Source: Ischnura elegans (Eukaryota > Arthropoda > Insecta > Odonata > Coenagrionidae). From it: DNA of 64,000 bases. Below are positions 60,761 through 64,000 of the stretch, in pieces. Numbering within the stretch: the first letter of the stretch is position 1; each line of letters starts with the position of its first letter. The stretch spans positions 85,199,907-85,263,906 of the forward strand of contig NC_060249.1 in NCBI RefSeq assembly GCF_921293095.1. Reading direction: 5' to 3'. Position numbers and translations under genes: made by a program. The notes beneath the pieces were generated by a model. That model was not told the origin of the DNA and ran no database searches. It saw only the letters and a list, made by a program, of their open reading frames with translations.

Positions 60761-61515
60761 CGAGGACTGTCCAGGAAGTAACGAACGTTTTGGCATGGCG
60801 GGGCAATGGTTGGAACTAGCGCCTCTATCTCCGCGTCAGAGTTTTCCTACCAGCCGTGGTAGCTTGCGCATCGTGCTCATTATAATCTGTATACAGTGGA
60901 ATGTTAAAATGAGCTTTGCGATTAAAAATCCCGGCAGATGTGAAGTTAGAGCTGTGATAAGTTTTTTATTGACAAGAAATCACAGAACAAATGAAATTCA
61001 TCGCCAGATTTACTATTTGTACGATAAAGGGATAGTGACTATAAAATTAAGACGCGCGATGCAAAACAAGCGACGGGAAAAAATCAGCAAAAAAGTTTTG
61101 TTTCTCCACGACAACACTCATCCAAACACGCCCAATCGTACCCAAGAGCTCTTAGACAGTTTAGGATGGGAAGTTTTCAATCATCCACAATAGAGCCCAG
61201 ATTTGGCGCTTATAGACTATCACCTGTTCCTGGCGATGAAGATGTGGCCCACTTTGCAACGATTTGATACTGATGCTGAACTGAATTCCGCTAAAAAAAA
61301 AACAGTGAATGAACTCGTAGGTGGCAGATTTCTAAACACTGGGTTCTGATTGAAAAGCTTGTGCATATCACGTTGCGATAATTGGTTAATTTTAAATGGC
61401 ATTTTGTAGAAAAGTAGCCAAAGATTTTACCTTAATAATGTCTATAATAAAAATTGTTATTCTAACTGTGCTTATTTTTATTTCAAAATGTCTCTTAATT
61501 TCTGTACAGCCCTCG
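60761..61515 (+). mobile_element. Internally deleted mariner element
   Basis: TA dinucleotides (60,759-60,760 and 61,516-61,517) flank the 755-bp element, the usual Tc1/mariner duplication. The ends pair as CGAGGACTGTCCAGGAAGTA on the left and the complement of CGAGGGCTGTACAGAAATTA on the right. Full mariners are about 1.3 kb, so roughly half is missing. The enclosed transposase pseudogene retains only its two ends. Confidence 0.9.
60909..61430 (+). pseudogene. Mariner transposase, internally deleted
   Basis: The N terminus reads MSFAIKNPGRCEVRAVISFL and NEIHRQIYYLYDKG, the first helix-turn-helix. It then joins directly to a C-terminal part with RRAMQNKRREKISKKVLFLH, DNTHPNTPNRTQELL and SPDLALIDYHLFLAMK. 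The middle of the protein, with the second helix-turn-helix and the first catalytic Asp, is gone. The second Asp (LHDN) and third Asp (the D of IDYHLF, D34D spacing) remain. A TAG stop interrupts the last block near 61,191, replacing the residue before SPDLA. It cannot be active and would depend on a full-length relative. Confidence 0.85.
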
Positions 61516-61650
61516 TAATTTCTATTTCTGACGTGAGAGGGATTTGAAAAGGAGAGAGGATCCTTTTGCATTTTGGTTATGATTATAAAATAATGTCTTT
61601 GGTGATAAAATCAAAAAGAAGAAAGTTTTGCTTTCACATCAAGTATATAT

Positions 61651-61808
61651 TCACACATTTACACGACCATGGTTTCAACGTAAGACGTCATCATCAGGTG
61701 AACTCTGAGTCACCTGATGATGACGTAAGAGTTACCTGATGATGATCTAGAGTCCACCTGATGATGACGTCTTACGCTGAAACCATGGTCGTGTAAATGT
61801 GTATGTAT
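61651..61808. mobile_element. Foldback element with repeated CACCTGATGATGA and hammerhead-like cores
   Basis: The arms (about 61,651-61,705 and 61,755-61,808) pair through ACATTTACACGACCATGGTT and onward. The centre is built from further CACCTGATGATGA copies, making about four in all. The plus-strand core is CTGATGA at 61,758-61,764, GAAAC at 61,779-61,783, the palindrome ACCATGGT at 61,782-61,789 and C at 61,790. CAC (61,755-61,757) pairs with GTG (61,791-61,793). The mirror arm carries the same core on the minus strand. No coding capacity. Confidence 0.82.
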
Positions 61809-61914
61809 TTCACGTGAAATCACAATATGTCTTCCTTTTCATTTTTCATAATGAATCGCTTTCACAAAATTACACCTCAAACCATCGATGACTTTGGTGT
61901 TTTTCGCCGGTAAA

Positions 61915-63346
61915 ACTTCTTCACTATAAATCAACTCATATAGATAAATATGTTCTAAAGCTGTGCACGCTAATTTTAGGCTAATAAGGTGGCAAGATGT
62001 GGCCAAACAGATGTGATAACAAATTAGCTACGATGAAAACAAACTCGCCATATTTATTAATTAGACACGTGCCGTTGTATACGGCGACAGAGGAATAAAA
62101 AATTACCCATTCATCATCGCCTTCTCGTTTTTGGATAGTTTTCGAACGGCTTCAGCATAGGACTTCAGAAAAATTCGGCCCGGCCAAGTGCGCGACAGTT
62201 AATTCAGCAAAATGCCAAGGACGCTCCAATATTGACGCGGGACTTGCATCGAGCCTCTCTTGTTAGTAGTCACTAGTCAGCCCTCCCACTGCGTTGTAAT
62301 AATTCGCCAAAAGCGTTATTTTTTATTGCATCGATCTGAGAATCATGTCCGTTTGAGTGTAGCATTCTGATTTCATGTGAAAGTCTTCCTGTTAGTTTAA
62401 AATCCGAAGATTTAAGTGCGATGAAGAGAAATTTTTCGTATTGAAAAATACTTGCCATTTCGGCGATTATAAAATTCAATCTTGAAGATGATGTGGCAAC
62501 ATTGAATCCTAGGGCGTAATAAATTTAATCGTGTAAAATAGAAAGTATTTATTTTAATACTTTCCTATCGGGATCATAGGATTCGTTCATTTTTTCTGAA
62601 ATATAGAGACTTTCAGTCGGACTTCTTCACTATAAATCAACCTATATAGATACAAATGTTCTAAAGCTGTACACGCTAATTTTAGGTTAATAGGGAGACA
62701 AGACTTGGCCAAACAGATGCGGTAACAAATTAGCTAAAATGAAAACAAACTCGCCATATTTATTAATTGGGCATATGCCGTTGGTGACGCCGACATAGGA
62801 ATAAAATATTACCTATTTATCATCGCATTCTCGTTTCTTTATGAAATGTTTTATACCCATCAAAAGGGGAAGAGTTAACACTTATTTATGGAGAAGAGGA
62901 TTTTTACATCATTGGCAAAAACGCCATTTATTTGGAATGTCTGCGGTAACTCCTCGAATCACGGCTTTAAATGGTGAAGCGGAGGAGTCACGCTTGCTCG
63001 ATGTGGCTGACGCATAAGGATGTGACACTTTATTCAGCCCATTCACTACTCAACCGCCTTCGCGCGAAAACCATCCTCTCAGCCAATACAAAAAAGCACG
63101 CGAGGACATCGTAGCAGTGGGAGGACTGACTACTAACAAGAGAGGCTCGATGTGAGTCCCGCGTCAATATTTGAGCGTCCTTGGGATTTTGCTGAATTCA
63201 CCGACGCGCTTTTGACCGGGCCGAATTTTTCTGAAGCTCTCTGCTGAAGCCATTCAAAAACTATCCAAAAACGAGAATGCGAGAATGAAATGGGTAATTT
63301 TTTATTCCTCTGTCGGTGTCACCAATGGGCACATGTCCAATTAATT
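61915..63346. repeat. Compound repeat: two direct copies and one inverted copy of a ~370-bp unit
   Basis: Copy 1 spans 61,915-62,287. A direct partial copy lies at 62,621-62,838 (ACTTCTTCACTATAAATCAA onward), and an inverted partial copy at 63,119-63,346 (from GGGAGGACTGACTACTAACA). The inverted arms (62,061-62,287 and 63,119-63,346) bound a 1.29-kb segment that may be a foldback element or MITE. There is no transposase, and its exact ends and target duplication are unresolved. Confidence 0.72.
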
Positions 63347-64000
63347 TTCCCTTCGTGTAATTCGTTATTCAATTTTCATTCCTCCGCTGCACACTATGTC
63401 ATTTAGAGTAGGAAATTGGTGGATTGTTCACATGGTATGATGGATCTGTGGAGACGAGGGATTTCAATTTGGGTCCAAGCCATTATTCACGCATCTCATC
63501 ATGAATTGTTCTTTAATACAGCAATATCCTTTGGTTTCTTGTATTTAATATCCGATTGCTACGATTTCATCATTTTAAATGAACCCGATAGGTATCAGGC
63601 CCCTTCAGCTTGCTACTCACAGTAAAACAGTAAAACAAAAATATCGACCTCTTGGGAAAAATAATTACAATTCAATGATTGAAATAGTTATGTTTTATCA
63701 TTACTGATATTCTGCCGTGGTAGATACTAATGTTGGCAGTATCTTTTTTACCTATTAAAATTCCAGTTTTGAGAGAAAATTACCAATTAATTATTTTTCC
63801 CTAGTTCTGAGGCAAGAAGGAGAAATAGGATTTTTATAAATATGCCGTAGGAAGTTATGTAACGCGATGATACATTGAAAAAAATATCACTTTCATAGAT
63901 TTTAAAGGTATATTTAAAAATACACGCATTTCATAATTTACATCTAATCTTAATAAAGTGAAGATTAACACTGCTAGTATTTTTACGGTCAGGATTACTT
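63347..64000. other. AT-rich spacer to window end
   Basis: No recognisable gene. The 69-codon frame at 63,416-63,625 has no motif. Confidence 0.5.

Noticed and set aside
1-64000. CRISPR arrays, bacterial operons or prophage
   Set aside because: There are no regularly spaced short repeats with unique spacers, no dense coding and no bacterial promoter or ribosome-site pattern. Splice sites and transposons indicate a eukaryote.

Overview
This window looks like nuclear DNA from an arthropod, most likely an insect with a large, transposon-filled genome. It is AT-rich and sparsely coding, with GT-AG introns, microsatellites and many decayed mobile elements. I recognise no complete host gene, rRNA, true tRNA, operon or CRISPR array. 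Almost every interpretable signal is a transposable element or a repeat. Positions were read by eye, so edges marked approximate may be off by tens of bases. Layout, left to right: 1.70-2.02 kb is a GC-rich insertion between 15-bp direct repeats. 2.5-2.9 kb is a diverged tandem duplication. 10-11.4 kb holds two LINE 3' remnants. 12.5-12.8 kb is a foldback element with a hammerhead-like core. 12.9-14.2 kb is a pyrimidine tract and a tandem array. 18.8-19.45 kb is the first copy of a GAAACGAAA-rich repeat. 23.1-26.3 kb is flanked by ~250-bp inverted arms and contains a MITE. The centrepiece (27,949-35,426) is a PIF/Harbinger DNA transposon with its TAA target duplication. It carries an intact three-exon MADF gene on + and a two-exon DDE transposase on -. 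The transposase is broken by a 26-bp insertion inside a palindrome. A second transposon with THAP-domain remnants (28,047-31,309) is nested inside Harbinger, with a 7-bp target duplication. 35.5-44.3 kb holds LINE fragments, a MITE, two SINE heads and a decayed mariner. 49,837-53,377 is a 3.54-kb element with two 722-bp, nearly identical terminal inverted repeats and an 8-bp target duplication. Inside it is a heavily decayed gene of an uncharacterised family, itself interrupted by a foldback insertion. After it come the second GAAACGAAA repeat (inverted), the 3' end of an RNase-H LINE, a GC-rich block with repeated CTCF-like motifs, an internally deleted mariner, a second hammerhead-like foldback and a triplicated repeat. 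How the parts work together: the Harbinger MADF and DDE proteins form the usual two-gene transposition system. The nesting gives a relative history, Harbinger before the THAP element, and the long-TIR element before its foldback. The least described features are the long-TIR element and the hammerhead-like cores shared by three unrelated foldback families.
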